Positions 9,528 to 17,358 of a stretch of DNA of 64,000 bases are shown piece after piece (within the stretch, counting starts at the first letter, position 1; each line of letters starts with the position of its first letter). The position numbers and the translations under genes are program-made. The notes under the pieces were generated by a model. That model made no database searches, was not told the origin of the DNA, and saw only the letters and a list, made by a program, of their open reading frames with translations. Origin of the DNA: Psychroflexus montanilacus (lineage in GTDB: Bacteria; Bacteroidota; Bacteroidia; Flavobacteriales; Flavobacteriaceae); contig NZ_JAIQZC010000001.1 of assembly GCF_020164535.1 (NCBI RefSeq), positions 992,001-1,056,000 on the forward strand. Direction: 5' to 3'.

Positions 9528-9566
9528 GAAGATAAAAACTTAGCAATCTAACTGGTACAATTTTAC

Positions 9567-9574
9567 TAAATTTG
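9567..9574 (+). promoter_or_regulatory. -7 promoter element of the first E2 gene
   Basis: TAAATTTG lies 37 bp before the E2 start codon and matches TAnnTTTG. The -33 region is not convincing. Confidence 0.5.
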
Positions 9575-9611
9575 CAAATTCAAATACAAAAACACCTATT
9601 AGGTTACATAT

Positions 9612-10961
9612 ATGGCAAAAAAAGAATTAAAATTACCCAAAATGGGAGAAAGTGTTGCCGAGGCAACCATTACTAGCTGGCTAAAAGAAGTTGGCGATAC
9701 CATTGAAGCTGATGAGGCAGTTTTAGAAATTGCTACAGACAAAGTTGATTCTGAAGTCCCAAGTGAGTATGATGGGGTATTGGTAGAAAAATTATTTGAA
9801 GTTGATGATGTCGTCAAAGTTGGCGAAGTAGTTGCAATTATAGAAGTGGAAGGCAGCGATGATGACTCCTCGGAAGATGTTGATGAAGATGATGAGTCAA
9901 TAGAGGTGGAACAAGCAGCTTCTGCTGTTGAAGACAGTGTAAAAGAAGCGAAATCTACTGCTGATTCTACTACAAATTACTCTGAATCTTCAAGATTTTA
10001 CTCACCGCTAGTAAAGAATATTGCAAAAAAAGAAAATGTGTCTTTAGATGAACTTGAAAGTATCAAGGGAACTGGACTAGACGAAAGAGTGACAAAAGAT
10101 GACATCTTAGCGTATGTTCAAGATAAAAAAGAAGGCAGGATTTCTTCACCTCAATCTACTCCAGATGAAAGCTCATCTAAAAAAAGAGAGCAACCTAAAC
10201 AAACGGAAGCTCCTCAACCTCCTAAAGTAAATACACCAGTAAATATTAATGCTGAAGACGAGGTTATAGAAATGAGTAGAATGGGTAAACTCATCTCAAG
10301 CCACATGATTGCCAGTACACAAACTTCTGCACATGTGCAGTCCTTCATCGAAGTAGATGTTACGGACATTTGGAACTGGAGAAATAAGCACAAGAATGAA
10401 TTCCAAAAAAGAGAAGGTGAAAAATTAACGTTTACGCCTATTTTCATGGAAACTGTTGCCAAAACTATAAAAGACTTTCCCAAAATTAATATCTCTGTAG
10501 ACGGTGATATAATTGTTATGAAAAAACATATCAATCTTGGAATGGCAGCAGCTTTACCAGATGGCAACTTAATTGTTCCTGTAATTAGAGACGCAGATCA
10601 ACTTAACTTACTTGGTATGGCCAAGAAGGTAAATGACCTCGCGGGCAGGGCTAGAGATGGTAAGCTTAAACCAGATGAAACTCAAGAAGGTACGTATACC
10701 GTTACCAATGTTGGAACATTTGGTAGTGTAATGGGCACACCAATCATTAATCAACCACAGGTTGGAATTTTAGCTTTAGGAGCCATAAGAAAGGTTCCTG
10801 CAGTTATTGAAACTCCACAGGGAGATTTCATCGGGATTCGCTACAAAATGTTTCTATCTCACAGCTATGACCACAGAGTTGTGAATGGTGCTCTAGGTGG
10901 ACAATTCATCCAGCGGATGAAAGAATATTTAGAAAACTTCGATACAGAAAGAAGCATTTAA
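9612..10961 (+). CDS. 2-oxoacid dehydrogenase E2 (dihydrolipoyl acyltransferase)
   Basis: This E2 component transfers an acyl group from lipoate to CoA. Its 449 residues contain an N-terminal lipoyl domain with the lipoylated lysine K44 (EIATDKVDSEVP), an acidic Ser/Glu-rich linker, a peripheral subunit-binding domain at about 131-167 (FYSPLVKNIAKKENVS), a Pro-rich linker and a catalytic domain ending in SYDHRVVNG. The catalytic histidine is H421; the usual Asp at +4 is Asn (N425), as in some known active E2p proteins. No E1 lies next to it. A second E2 at 36328-37668 is more divergent. The complex served is uncertain (branched-chain or 2-oxoglutarate type). Confidence 0.88.
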   Translation: MAKKELKLPKMGESVAEATITSWLKEVGDTIEADEAVLEIATDKVDSEVPSEYDGVLVEKLFEVDDVVKVGEVVAIIEVEGSDDDSSEDVDEDDESIEVEQAASAVEDSVKEAKSTADSTTNYSESSRFYSPLVKNIAKKENVSLDELESIKGTGLDERVTKDDILAYVQDKKEGRISSPQSTPDESSSKKREQPKQTEAPQPPKVNTPVNINAEDEVIEMSRMGKLISSHMIASTQTSAHVQSFIEVDVTDIWNWRNKHKNEFQKREGEKLTFTPIFMETVAKTIKDFPKINISVDGDIIVMKKHINLGMAAALPDGNLIVPVIRDADQLNLLGMAKKVNDLAGRARDGKLKPDETQEGTYTVTNVGTFGSVMGTPIINQPQVGILALGAIRKVPAVIETPQGDFIGIRYKMFLSHSYDHRVVNGALGGQFIQRMKEYLENFDTERSI

Positions 10962-10983
10962 TAAGAGTTATATCAATAACAAT

Positions 10984-11014
10984 AAAGCCCTTAAAACTTT
11001 GTTTTAAGGGCTTT
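10984..11014 (+). terminator. Bidirectional terminator between E2 and the FKBP-like gene
   Basis: A perfect 14-bp stem (AAAGCCCTTAAAAC / GTTTTAAGGGCTTT) with a 3-nt loop lies between convergent genes and has A/T runs at both ends. Confidence 0.9.
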
Positions 11015-11041
11015 ATAATTTAGCTAAATTTTGTGTGATAA

Positions 11042-11971
11042 CTAATTATTCTCTGGAAAGGTAGGGTCTAAGTAATCAGGTGTGCCGTTTCCGTTGGAGT
11101 CTGGAAATGGTAAAATCAAATTTCCATCTTCATCAAAGTCAATTTCCTCTCGAGTGGGTACTCCATCTCCATCATCGTCGGAATCTGCAAAATTTGGCAC
11201 TCTATCTCCGTCTGTATCGTCGTCATTTAGTCTTCGATTCTCATTAATGTCTTCCATCCATGAAGGAATACCATCTCGATCATGATCTGACTCTAAAGAT
11301 TTATATAATTGAATATTAAAAACAATAGGTTCGTAAGCAGAAATACCAGAATTAGGTGGTGGTGCCGAAAAATAAGCTATCCCTGAAGGTATAAAAACTG
11401 AGCCCATTCCAAAATCATCGTTAAACACAACTGTTCCGTCAGAATTTTGTTGATCCGGATCAATACCTGTTGAACCCCTAAATTCATCCATTACCTCATA
11501 AAAACCGATAATATTATTGGTCAGGTCGAACCATACTGGATTTGGTGAATTGTCAAAGGTTTCTCTATTGTTGAGTGAAAACCCGTTATAGGTTACCAAT
11601 ACTGAATCTGCATAAGTTGGCTTTCTAACGGTTTCAGCTCCTTCTCTAAGTTGAAGGTAATATAAAGTGTAATCTACTTCAAGCTGACTCACAGTTTTAG
11701 ATTTCAAAAACTCAGATTCCATAACAGGTTCTTTATCGGTATCATCTTCTCCAATTTCTCTGTAAACAATACTTTGAAAATTTGGATTTTCTGGGTTGTC
11801 TACTAATTCATAATAATGTGTTTCTAAAAAAGTTTCAATCTGCTCCATGTTTTCAGCTTTCACTTCTTCAACATCTCTAACCACAACTTCAACCCCTCCA
11901 TCATCATCATCTGAACTACATGATATTATTGCAAACAAGGTGAATATTAAAACTAAATTCTGTATTTTCAT
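11042..11971 (-). CDS. FKBP-like lipoprotein with thrombospondin type 3 repeats
   Basis: The 309-residue protein starts with a lipoprotein signal peptide (lipobox cysteine C18 in AIISC) followed by an Asp run. Residues ~125-230 resemble an FKBP-type peptidyl-prolyl isomerase (DSVLVTYNGF, FIPSGIAYFSAPPP, IVFNIQLYKS). The C-terminal ~75 residues are Asp-rich, calcium-binding thrombospondin type 3 repeats (DHDRDGIPSW, DTDGDRVPNFADSDDDGDGV). Key aromatic residues of active FKBPs are not clearly kept, so isomerase activity is uncertain. It is probably anchored in an outer membrane leaflet. Confidence 0.82.
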   Translation of the reverse strand: MKIQNLVLIFTLFAIISCSSDDDDGGVEVVVRDVEEVKAENMEQIETFLETHYYELVDNPENPNFQSIVYREIGEDDTDKEPVMESEFLKSKTVSQLEVDYTLYYLQLREGAETVRKPTYADSVLVTYNGFSLNNRETFDNSPNPVWFDLTNNIIGFYEVMDEFRGSTGIDPDQQNSDGTVVFNDDFGMGSVFIPSGIAYFSAPPPNSGISAYEPIVFNIQLYKSLESDHDRDGIPSWMEDINENRRLNDDDTDGDRVPNFADSDDDGDGVPTREEIDFDEDGNLILPFPDSNGNGTPDYLDPTFPENN

Positions 11972-12008
11972 TTAACTGTAATTTTGGGGGCAAGATACGA
12001 TTTTCTTA

Positions 12009-12016
12009 TATTTTTG
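12009..12016 (+). promoter_or_regulatory. -7 promoter element of the S4-domain gene
   Basis: TATTTTTG matches TAnnTTTG and lies 22 bp before the preferred ATG at 12039. Confidence 0.5.
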
Positions 12017-12038
12017 CTTAGAAATAAATTTGAATTTG

Positions 12039-12425
12039 ATGAGAGTAGATAAATACTTATGGTCAGTAAGATATTTTAAAACAAGAAGCATTGCCACAAA
12101 TGCCTGCAAAAAAGGTCATGTCAAAATAGGCGGTGAATCTGTGAAACCATCCCGTAACGTTTACCCTACCGACAAAATTGAAGTTAGAAAAAATCAAATC
12201 AATTATCAAATTGAAATATTAGACTTACCAAAATCCAGAGTAGGCGCCAAACTGGTAAGCATTTACTGCAATGACATTACACCTAAAGAAAATTTAGAAA
12301 AACTCGATTTGCTTAAATATTCTCAAGATTATTACAGAAAAAAAGGTTCTGGAAGACCTACTAAAAAAGATAGAAGAGAAATAGATGACCTCAAAGAAAA
12401 CATCAAAGACGACATAGAAGAATAG
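12039..12425 (+). CDS. S4-domain RNA-binding protein (Hsp15/HslR-like)
   Basis: A basic protein of 128 residues. The N-terminal S4 domain is clear: MRVDKYLWSVRYFKTRSIA, KGHVKIGG, then KPSRNVYPTDKIEV. The HslR relatives bind stalled 50S subunits carrying peptidyl-tRNA after heat shock. I prefer the ATG at 12039 over an in-frame TTG three codons earlier because the family begins with this segment. The C-terminus is Lys/Arg rich and ends in an acidic tail. The next gene starts 1 bp after the stop. Confidence 0.88.
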   Translation: MRVDKYLWSVRYFKTRSIATNACKKGHVKIGGESVKPSRNVYPTDKIEVRKNQINYQIEILDLPKSRVGAKLVSIYCNDITPKENLEKLDLLKYSQDYYRKKGSGRPTKKDRREIDDLKENIKDDIEE

Positions 12426-12426
12426 T

Positions 12427-12927
12427 ATGAATACAGAAGCAACTTTAATCTTATCTGAAGAAGATATCAAAATAAAAACCAAGCGCATTTCTTTACAAAT
12501 ACTTGAAACTTGTCTTGATGACAAGACTATAATAATAGCAGGTATTGAAAGAAACGGGGCTGTCTTTGCAGAGTTGATTGCAGATGAAATTAAAAAACTA
12601 ACAAAACAGAACACCGTGCTGGCTCATGTGAAAATCAACAAGAAAAACCCTCTTCAAAGTGTTGCTGTATCCATAGATTCTTCAGAATATAAAGACAAAA
12701 GTGTGATTCTAGTAGATGATGTATTAAATACGGGCTCCACACTTATGTTTGCTGCAAAGCACTTCTTAGACGTTCCTCTCAAACAATTTAAAACAGCAGT
12801 TTTAGTAGATAGGAATCATAAAAAGTATCCTATAAAAGCTGACTTTAAGGGCATCTCGCTGTCAACTTCACTAAACGAACGAGTTGAAGTGAATTTTAAC
12901 AAACCTGCCAGAGCAGAGCTTATTTAG
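12427..12927 (+). CDS. Phosphoribosyltransferase domain protein (PyrR-like)
   Basis: A 166-residue type I phosphoribosyltransferase with the PRPP-binding loop VILVDDVLNTGSTL at 93-106 and an AGIERNGAVFAE segment matching PyrR-type proteins. The usual PyrR RNA-binding features are hard to judge, and no pyr genes are nearby, so a pyrimidine-regulator role is not claimed. It is translationally close to the S4-domain gene (1 bp) and overlaps the end of convergent aroK by 4 bp. Confidence 0.83.
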   Translation: MNTEATLILSEEDIKIKTKRISLQILETCLDDKTIIIAGIERNGAVFAELIADEIKKLTKQNTVLAHVKINKKNPLQSVAVSIDSSEYKDKSVILVDDVLNTGSTLMFAAKHFLDVPLKQFKTAVLVDRNHKKYPIKADFKGISLSTSLNERVEVNFNKPARAELI

Positions 12928-13454
12928 GTATTAAGATTAAATAATTCAATTAAGTTTTCAAGACTTTTGGATGGAGTTTTATCGGTCACATCCAGCACGT
13001 GATCGGCCATATAATAAAATTGCTGTCTTTCAAAGAGATGCTTTCTCACAAATTCTTCAAATTCAATTTTATCAGTATAGTGAGCAATGAGTGGCCTTGA
13101 TTCTTTCTGTTGAAATAATTTTTCTACAAGATGATGAATATTAAGTTTCAAATAAACCGAAGTCACCCCTGGAGCTTCTATGATGTTTTTCATATTGTTT
13201 CCATAAACGGGAGTTCCACCGCCTAAGGATAAAACAAAGTCTTCTTTTTTAGCGATAATTTCTTCTAAAGCAATTGATTCTGCTTTTCTGAAATAAATCT
13301 CACCCTTCCTTTCAAATAACTCCGAAATAGATAATTCTTCCATTTTTTCTATATAAGAATCTAAATCAATGAAATGCAAGTCTAAAGTTTCAGCTAAAAG
13401 TTGTCCTAAAGTTGACTTGCCAACACCCATATATCCTAGTAAAATAACTTTCAT
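12924..13454 (-). CDS. aroK: Shikimate kinase
   Basis: AroK phosphorylates shikimate at O3 in aromatic amino acid synthesis. The protein is 176 residues with Walker A at 7-14 (GYMGVGKS), the shikimate-binding DLDSYIE, the FRKAES segment and GGGTPVY. It overlaps the neighbouring phosphoribosyltransferase by 4 bp tail to tail. The promoter lies in the gap shared with the divergent tRNA-Lys genes. Confidence 0.95.
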   Translation of the reverse strand: MKVILLGYMGVGKSTLGQLLAETLDLHFIDLDSYIEKMEELSISELFERKGEIYFRKAESIALEEIIAKKEDFVLSLGGGTPVYGNNMKNIIEAPGVTSVYLKLNIHHLVEKLFQQKESRPLIAHYTDKIEFEEFVRKHLFERQQFYYMADHVLDVTDKTPSKSLENLIELFNLNT

Positions 13455-13486
13455 AAACTCCTAAATTGAACAAATTAAAAATGTTT

Positions 13487-13519
13487 CAAATTTAATTTAT
13501 TTTTCCTTGAAATAACAAA
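13487..13519 (-). promoter_or_regulatory. Promoter of aroK
   Basis: On the minus strand TTTG (13519-13516), 21 bp, then TAAATTTG (13494-13487). It overlaps the divergent tRNA-Lys promoter. Confidence 0.65.
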
Positions 13520-13536
13520 GGAAGATATTATATTTG
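13507..13536 (+). promoter_or_regulatory. Promoter of the tRNA-Lys pair
   Basis: TTG (13507-13509), 19 bp, then TATATTTG (13529-13536). The tRNA begins 21 bp after the -7 box. Confidence 0.8.
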
Positions 13537-13557
13537 CACCCGCAAAAAGACGCATTA

Positions 13558-13630
13558 GATCTGGTAGCTCAGTTGGTAGAGCATCTCCCTTTTAAGGAGA
13601 GGGTCCTGGGTTCGAGCCCCAGCCAGATCA
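13558..13630 (+). tRNA. tRNA-Lys (anticodon TTT), copy 1
   Basis: A 73-nt cloverleaf: acceptor GATCTGG/CCAGATC, anticodon arm TCTCC-CTTTTAA-GGAGA giving TTT, T arm CTGGG-TTCGAGC-CCCAG. The discriminator is A, and no CCA is encoded. It is identical to the copy at 13691. Confidence 0.97.
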
Positions 13631-13635
13631 CTTTA

Positions 13636-13658
13636 ATTCCCGTGCTTGTCACGGGAAT
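13636..13658 (+). other. Hairpin between the two tRNA-Lys copies
   Basis: A perfect 9-bp stem (ATTCCCGTG / CACGGGAAT) with a 5-nt loop sits in the 60-bp spacer. It lacks a clear T-run, so it may be a processing or pausing structure rather than a terminator. Confidence 0.6.
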
Positions 13659-13690
13659 CTTATTAAAACGAAGTTCTTATATTTTATTAA

Positions 13691-13763
13691 GATCTGGTAG
13701 CTCAGTTGGTAGAGCATCTCCCTTTTAAGGAGAGGGTCCTGGGTTCGAGCCCCAGCCAGATCA
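13691..13763 (+). tRNA. tRNA-Lys (anticodon TTT), copy 2
   Basis: Same 73-nt sequence and fold as the copy at 13558. No separate TAnnTTTG box is seen in the spacer, so both are probably transcribed from the upstream promoter. Confidence 0.97.
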
Positions 13764-13850
13764 CTTTTTATTCCTTACCTAAGCTTTAAAAACTTATTCG
13801 AAGCTTGTAATATTAGATAAACCATTAAAGTTTATATTTGCTTTCATAAT

Positions 13851-13934
13851 GCCCAGGTGCTGGAACTGGTAGACAGGCATGGTTGAGGGCCATGTGTCCA
13901 TTAGGGCGTGCGGGTTCGACTCCCGCTCTGGGCA
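13851..13934 (+). tRNA. tRNA-Leu (anticodon GAG)
   Basis: An 84-nt class II tRNA with a long variable arm. The acceptor is GCCCAGG/TCTGGGC, the anticodon arm CATGG-TTGAGGG-CCATG gives GAG, and the T arm is GCGGG-TTCGACT-CCCGC. A TATATTTG box at 13833-13840 lies 10 bp upstream and probably serves as its -7 element. Confidence 0.95.
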
Positions 13935-14073
13935 CTTTTTAACTTTGAATCACTTCTAGACTAAATTTTTTTAAAAGTTTATTTTCATTTTAAGTTATTA
14001 GTATTTCGTAACTTTATATTATTCCTATAATCATTATATTTTAATTCTAAATATTCTCCTGTAAAACTTTTAA

Positions 14074-14757
14074 ATGATTAGCATTAAAAATAAAAACGCA
14101 TTCATAACAGGTTCTTCTAGAGGAATTGGACAACAAATTGCCTTAGGACTTGCCGAAAAAGGATGTAACATCATTATTCATGGCAGAAAAAGAGAAAACT
14201 GTTATAAAACCCTAGAACTACTTAAACCTTATGAAGTGAACACTTACGTTGTTTACGGAGAATTATCTGAAGAAAAAAGTATAGATTACGTTATAAGGCA
14301 AGTCAAAAATCTGAACATCTCCATAGATATCTTGTTCAATAATGCAGCCATAATGACAAACTATAAAGAAGAGTATTGGACTCACAGCTGGGAAGAATGG
14401 ATGCAAAGTATGAAGACTAATGTGCTGAGTGTTTACAAGATATGTAGTGCCTTTATCCCGTCTATGGTTGAAAAAGAATTTGGCAGGGTAGTGAATTTGG
14501 TTTCTGGCATCAAAGATCAACCTGAATTGCTTCCTTACAGTGTTTCAAAGTGGGCAGCTTCTAAAATAACTATCGATCTTGCCGTAAAACTAGAAGGTAC
14601 TGGTGTTCGAATTAATTCTCTAGACCCTCAGTGGATTAAAACGGATCTAGGTGGTGAATTTGCAGATCACTCAGTTGAAGAAATCTTACCTGGCGCTTTG
14701 AAACCTGTTTTAATAGATAGTGATGGTCCTAATGGCAAAACCTTCTCTGCTATTTAA
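14074..14757 (+). CDS. Short-chain dehydrogenase/reductase
   Basis: A 227-residue Rossmann oxidoreductase. Visible SDR signatures are the cofactor loop TGSSRGIGQQIALG (TGxxxGxG), NNAA in the middle, the catalytic YSVSK, and a Ser before it (NLVSG). The HGRKREN segment after beta-2 suggests NADPH use. The substrate is unknown. It is monocistronic and follows tRNA-Leu by 139 bp. Confidence 0.9.
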   Translation: MISIKNKNAFITGSSRGIGQQIALGLAEKGCNIIIHGRKRENCYKTLELLKPYEVNTYVVYGELSEEKSIDYVIRQVKNLNISIDILFNNAAIMTNYKEEYWTHSWEEWMQSMKTNVLSVYKICSAFIPSMVEKEFGRVVNLVSGIKDQPELLPYSVSKWAASKITIDLAVKLEGTGVRINSLDPQWIKTDLGGEFADHSVEEILPGALKPVLIDSDGPNGKTFSAI

Positions 14758-15173
14758 AATAATGGTTTATTCATAATGGATTTTCGACAGAAGTTCTTCA
14801 ACATGTTACCAATCGAGTATAAGCACTTACTATTCTTTGCGACTATATTAGCAATTGAATTGATTTAAAAATAAAATTTTACTATTTATTAGTAATGCAG
14901 TATCCAGATGTTTCAAAATCGATAAACTAAAATCTTATTGAAGGTACCATAAAGAAATTTTTTCTAAAGCTCTTATGCTGAAAGCTTTGTTCTGAATAAT
15001 AAAAGAACTTGAGAAAAAAGTGTATATTTTCCTTAGCATCAAGGCTAATTTAATTGAACCCAGTAGACTTGTATAAGACGTATCAGCATATGAAAATAAA
15101 AGCATGGAAACTAAACCAAATTAATATTTTATTTTTGCTCAAATCCAGAAATAAATAAAACCTCACTTTAATT
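14758..15173. other. 416-bp gap between the SDR and methyltransferase genes
   Basis: This AT-rich stretch holds no convincing gene. A 30-codon frame at 14776-14868 has no recognisable product. A TATTTTTG box at 15130-15137 is the probable -7 element of the methyltransferase gene. Confidence 0.6.
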
Positions 15174-15944
15174 TTGAAGAAGCCCTTTCAAGTCATACTC
15201 AATTTATTTCCAAGACCTTTTTTAATTCGAGTAAGCTTAGCTTTGAAACCTCTTTTAGTATTAGCTTATAGAGGTGAAGCATTTAAGGATCCTATTGACG
15301 GTAGAACCTTCTCGAAGTTTTTACCTTATGGCTATGAAAAGCAAAGGTTAAACGTTTTAAGTCCTTCCACTTTATCACTGGAAAGGCATCGTTTACTTTG
15401 GTTATACCTACAACATAAAACAGATTTCTTTACCAAACAACAAAAGGTTCTCCACTTTGCTCCTGAACAGGCTTTCTATAAAAGGTTTAGAAACCTTAAG
15501 CATCTAGACTACACGACTACAGATCTAAACTCTCCTATAGCAGATGTAAAAGCAGATATCTGTGATCTTCCTTTTGAGGATAATAGCTTCGACACAATTA
15601 TTTGCAATCATGTCTTAGAACATATTGAAGACGACACTAAAGCTATGATGGAGCTCTACAGAATACTTAAACCTAAAGGAATGGCAATACTTCAAATTCC
15701 TCAGGACTTAGACAGAAAGACTACGTTTGAGGATAATAGTATTGTAGATCCAAAAGAGAGAGCTAAAATATTTGGACAATATGACCACTTGCGTGTTTAT
15801 GGCCTTGATTTTTTTGACAAACTTAGATCTATTGGGTTTGAAGTAAATGAAGAAGACTATACGGCCGAAATGAAAGATTCTGAAATAGATTATTATCGAC
15901 TTCAGAAAGGTGAAATCATACCCGTTTGCTTTAAACCAGTTTAA
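15174..15944 (+). CDS. SAM-dependent methyltransferase (class I)
   Basis: A 256-residue protein with a Methyltransf_11-type core: VLHFAPEQAF, the DLNSP acidic loop, DICDLPFEDNSFD, and HVLEHIEDD followed by LKPKGMAILQIP. The N-terminal ~80 residues are a basic lead-in. The start is a TTG at 15174. The methyl acceptor is unknown. It ends 4 bp into the convergent apbE gene. Confidence 0.88.
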   Translation: MKKPFQVILNLFPRPFLIRVSLALKPLLVLAYRGEAFKDPIDGRTFSKFLPYGYEKQRLNVLSPSTLSLERHRLLWLYLQHKTDFFTKQQKVLHFAPEQAFYKRFRNLKHLDYTTTDLNSPIADVKADICDLPFEDNSFDTIICNHVLEHIEDDTKAMMELYRILKPKGMAILQIPQDLDRKTTFEDNSIVDPKERAKIFGQYDHLRVYGLDFFDKLRSIGFEVNEEDYTAEMKDSEIDYYRLQKGEIIPVCFKPV

Positions 15945-16942
15945 AATTCATCTATAGAATCCTTCAGATCTTTAGATGTAAAAGACTTTTGGTTACCATT
16001 TTCATCACTATAAATAAAAATGACTTTTAAACCAGTACCTGAAGTCAAAAATTCTTTAGCCTTTTGTAAGCCCATAGCCATAAATGCAGTAGCATAGGCA
16101 TCTGCTTCTGCACATGTGTTGGCAATTACAGAAGCTGATAAGATATCAGATTTTTGAGACCTGCCTGTTTTAGGGTTAATCGTATGAACATATTTAAAAC
16201 CAGTGTCAGGGTCTACTCTATATTTTCTATAGTTTCCTGATGTAGCCAAGGCTTCGTTATTCAAATTAACTCCATATTTTAATTCCCTGGAACCATCTTC
16301 AAGCGGCATTTCGATACCGACTTTCCATGGACGATTATTATCCAGATTCTCACCAAATACAACAACCTCTCCTCCTATTTCAACTAAAAAATTCTGAGAC
16401 CCCTTAGATTTTAAATAGTCAGCGAAAACATCAACTGTGTAACCCTTGGCAATAGCGTTAAAATCGAGATATAAAATATCTGAATTTGATGTCACTATCC
16501 TATCAGGTCTAAGCTGGATGTTATGAAATCCCACATATTGGTGAAGTGAGTCTATTTCCTGGTCACTTACCTCTTCAGAATAACCTTCTGGGCCGAATCC
16601 ATAGGCATTAACTAATAAACCCACACTGGGATCAAAGTAACCGTCTGTGTCTTTATAGATTTTTTTAGAAGTCTCAAAAACTTGTTTAAAATGATCATCA
16701 ACAACAATTGTGGTATCGCCTGAATTAATTTTAGATATATCAGAATGTTGGATATAGGTACTCATTGATGTATTGATTACATTCAAAAGTGAATCAATCT
16801 GTTGAGTTTGAATTTCACCATCATCCAAAAAATACTTTATAGAGTACGTAGTCCCAAGAGCGTCTCCTTGAAGAGTTTGGACTGTGCTTGGTTCTCCACA
16901 AGAAATCAAAAACAATAAAGTAAAAACGAATAAGTGTTTCAT
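15941..16942 (-). CDS. apbE: FAD:protein FMN transferase (ApbE)
   Basis: ApbE links FMN through a phosphoester to Thr or Ser of target flavoproteins. The 333-residue lipoprotein has a signal peptide with lipobox cysteine C15 (FLISC). Family motifs include ALGTTYSIKY, MSTYIQHSDIS, FDPSVGLLVNAYGFGP, DFNAIAKGYTVD and HTINPKTGR. Its place directly after the nqr genes fits flavinylation of NqrB and NqrC. It overlaps the upstream small gene by 4 bp. Confidence 0.95.
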   Translation of the reverse strand: MKHLFVFTLLFLISCGEPSTVQTLQGDALGTTYSIKYFLDDGEIQTQQIDSLLNVINTSMSTYIQHSDISKINSGDTTIVVDDHFKQVFETSKKIYKDTDGYFDPSVGLLVNAYGFGPEGYSEEVSDQEIDSLHQYVGFHNIQLRPDRIVTSNSDILYLDFNAIAKGYTVDVFADYLKSKGSQNFLVEIGGEVVVFGENLDNNRPWKVGIEMPLEDGSRELKYGVNLNNEALATSGNYRKYRVDPDTGFKYVHTINPKTGRSQKSDILSASVIANTCAEADAYATAFMAMGLQKAKEFLTSGTGLKVIFIYSDENGNQKSFTSKDLKDSIDEF

Positions 16943-17298
16943 TTAATTTCTATTAATCCTGAATAATTAAGAACATAGTCTTCTTCTGAATCTACAGGAA
17001 GTTCATAGCTGATTGAATTTGCAATACCAACACCTGCATAAAATGTTTTAGCTTTAAAATTGACTCCATGTTTTGATACTTTCTGCATAAGCTCCTCATC
17101 ATACAAAACAGGATTTTCTGGATATTTTACGGCTCTCACTACAACAAAAATCAGCTTTTTATCTTTAGTCGCTACAAACTGAGGGTTTTTCGATTTTTTA
17201 CTATTCACTGCTAAAAATTCGTAACCCATGTCCTCTAAATCTTTACCTACTACATTCATAGCAAGATTGTGAAGTTGTTGTTCTGAAAGTAATCCCAT
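16939..17298 (-). CDS. Small nqr-associated protein of unknown function
   Basis: From the ATG at 17298 the product is about 119 residues (MGLLSEQQLHNLAMNVVG). An ATG at 17331 would place the start inside the nqrF terminator hairpin, so I prefer 17298. There is no signal peptide or membrane segment; the central FVVVRAVKYP and FYAGVGIANS parts look like an alpha/beta fold. It lies between nqrF and apbE and is translationally coupled to apbE, so a role in Nqr maturation is possible but inferred. Confidence 0.75.
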   Translation of the reverse strand: MGLLSEQQLHNLAMNVVGKDLEDMGYEFLAVNSKKSKNPQFVATKDKKLIFVVVRAVKYPENPVLYDEELMQKVSKHGVNFKAKTFYAGVGIANSISYELPVDSEEDYVLNYSGLIEIK

Positions 17299-17310
17299 CG
17301 GTTTAGATAT

Positions 17311-17341
17311 AAAAAAACCCAAACAATGCATGTTTGGGTTT
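17311..17341 (-). terminator. Terminator of the nqr operon
   Basis: A perfect 10-bp stem (AAACCCAAAC / GTTTGGGTTT) with a 7-nt loop is followed by a U-run on the minus strand, 18 bp beyond the nqrF stop. apbE and its partner lie after it. Confidence 0.85.
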
Positions 17342-17358
17342 AATTTGGTAAATTTTAT

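Noticed and set aside
9612-10961. The first E2 as an inactive enzyme because of Asn in HRVVNG.
   Set aside because: Asn at this place is known in some active E2p enzymes, so loss of activity cannot be claimed.
13534-13728. A 64-codon open frame across tRNA-Lys.
   Set aside because: It reads through the tRNA genes and has no protein-like composition.
14776-14868. A 30-codon frame (MDFRQKFFNMLPIEYKHLLF) in the SDR-methyltransferase gap.
   Set aside because: No promoter match, no recognisable family and no context; an open frame of this size is expected by chance.
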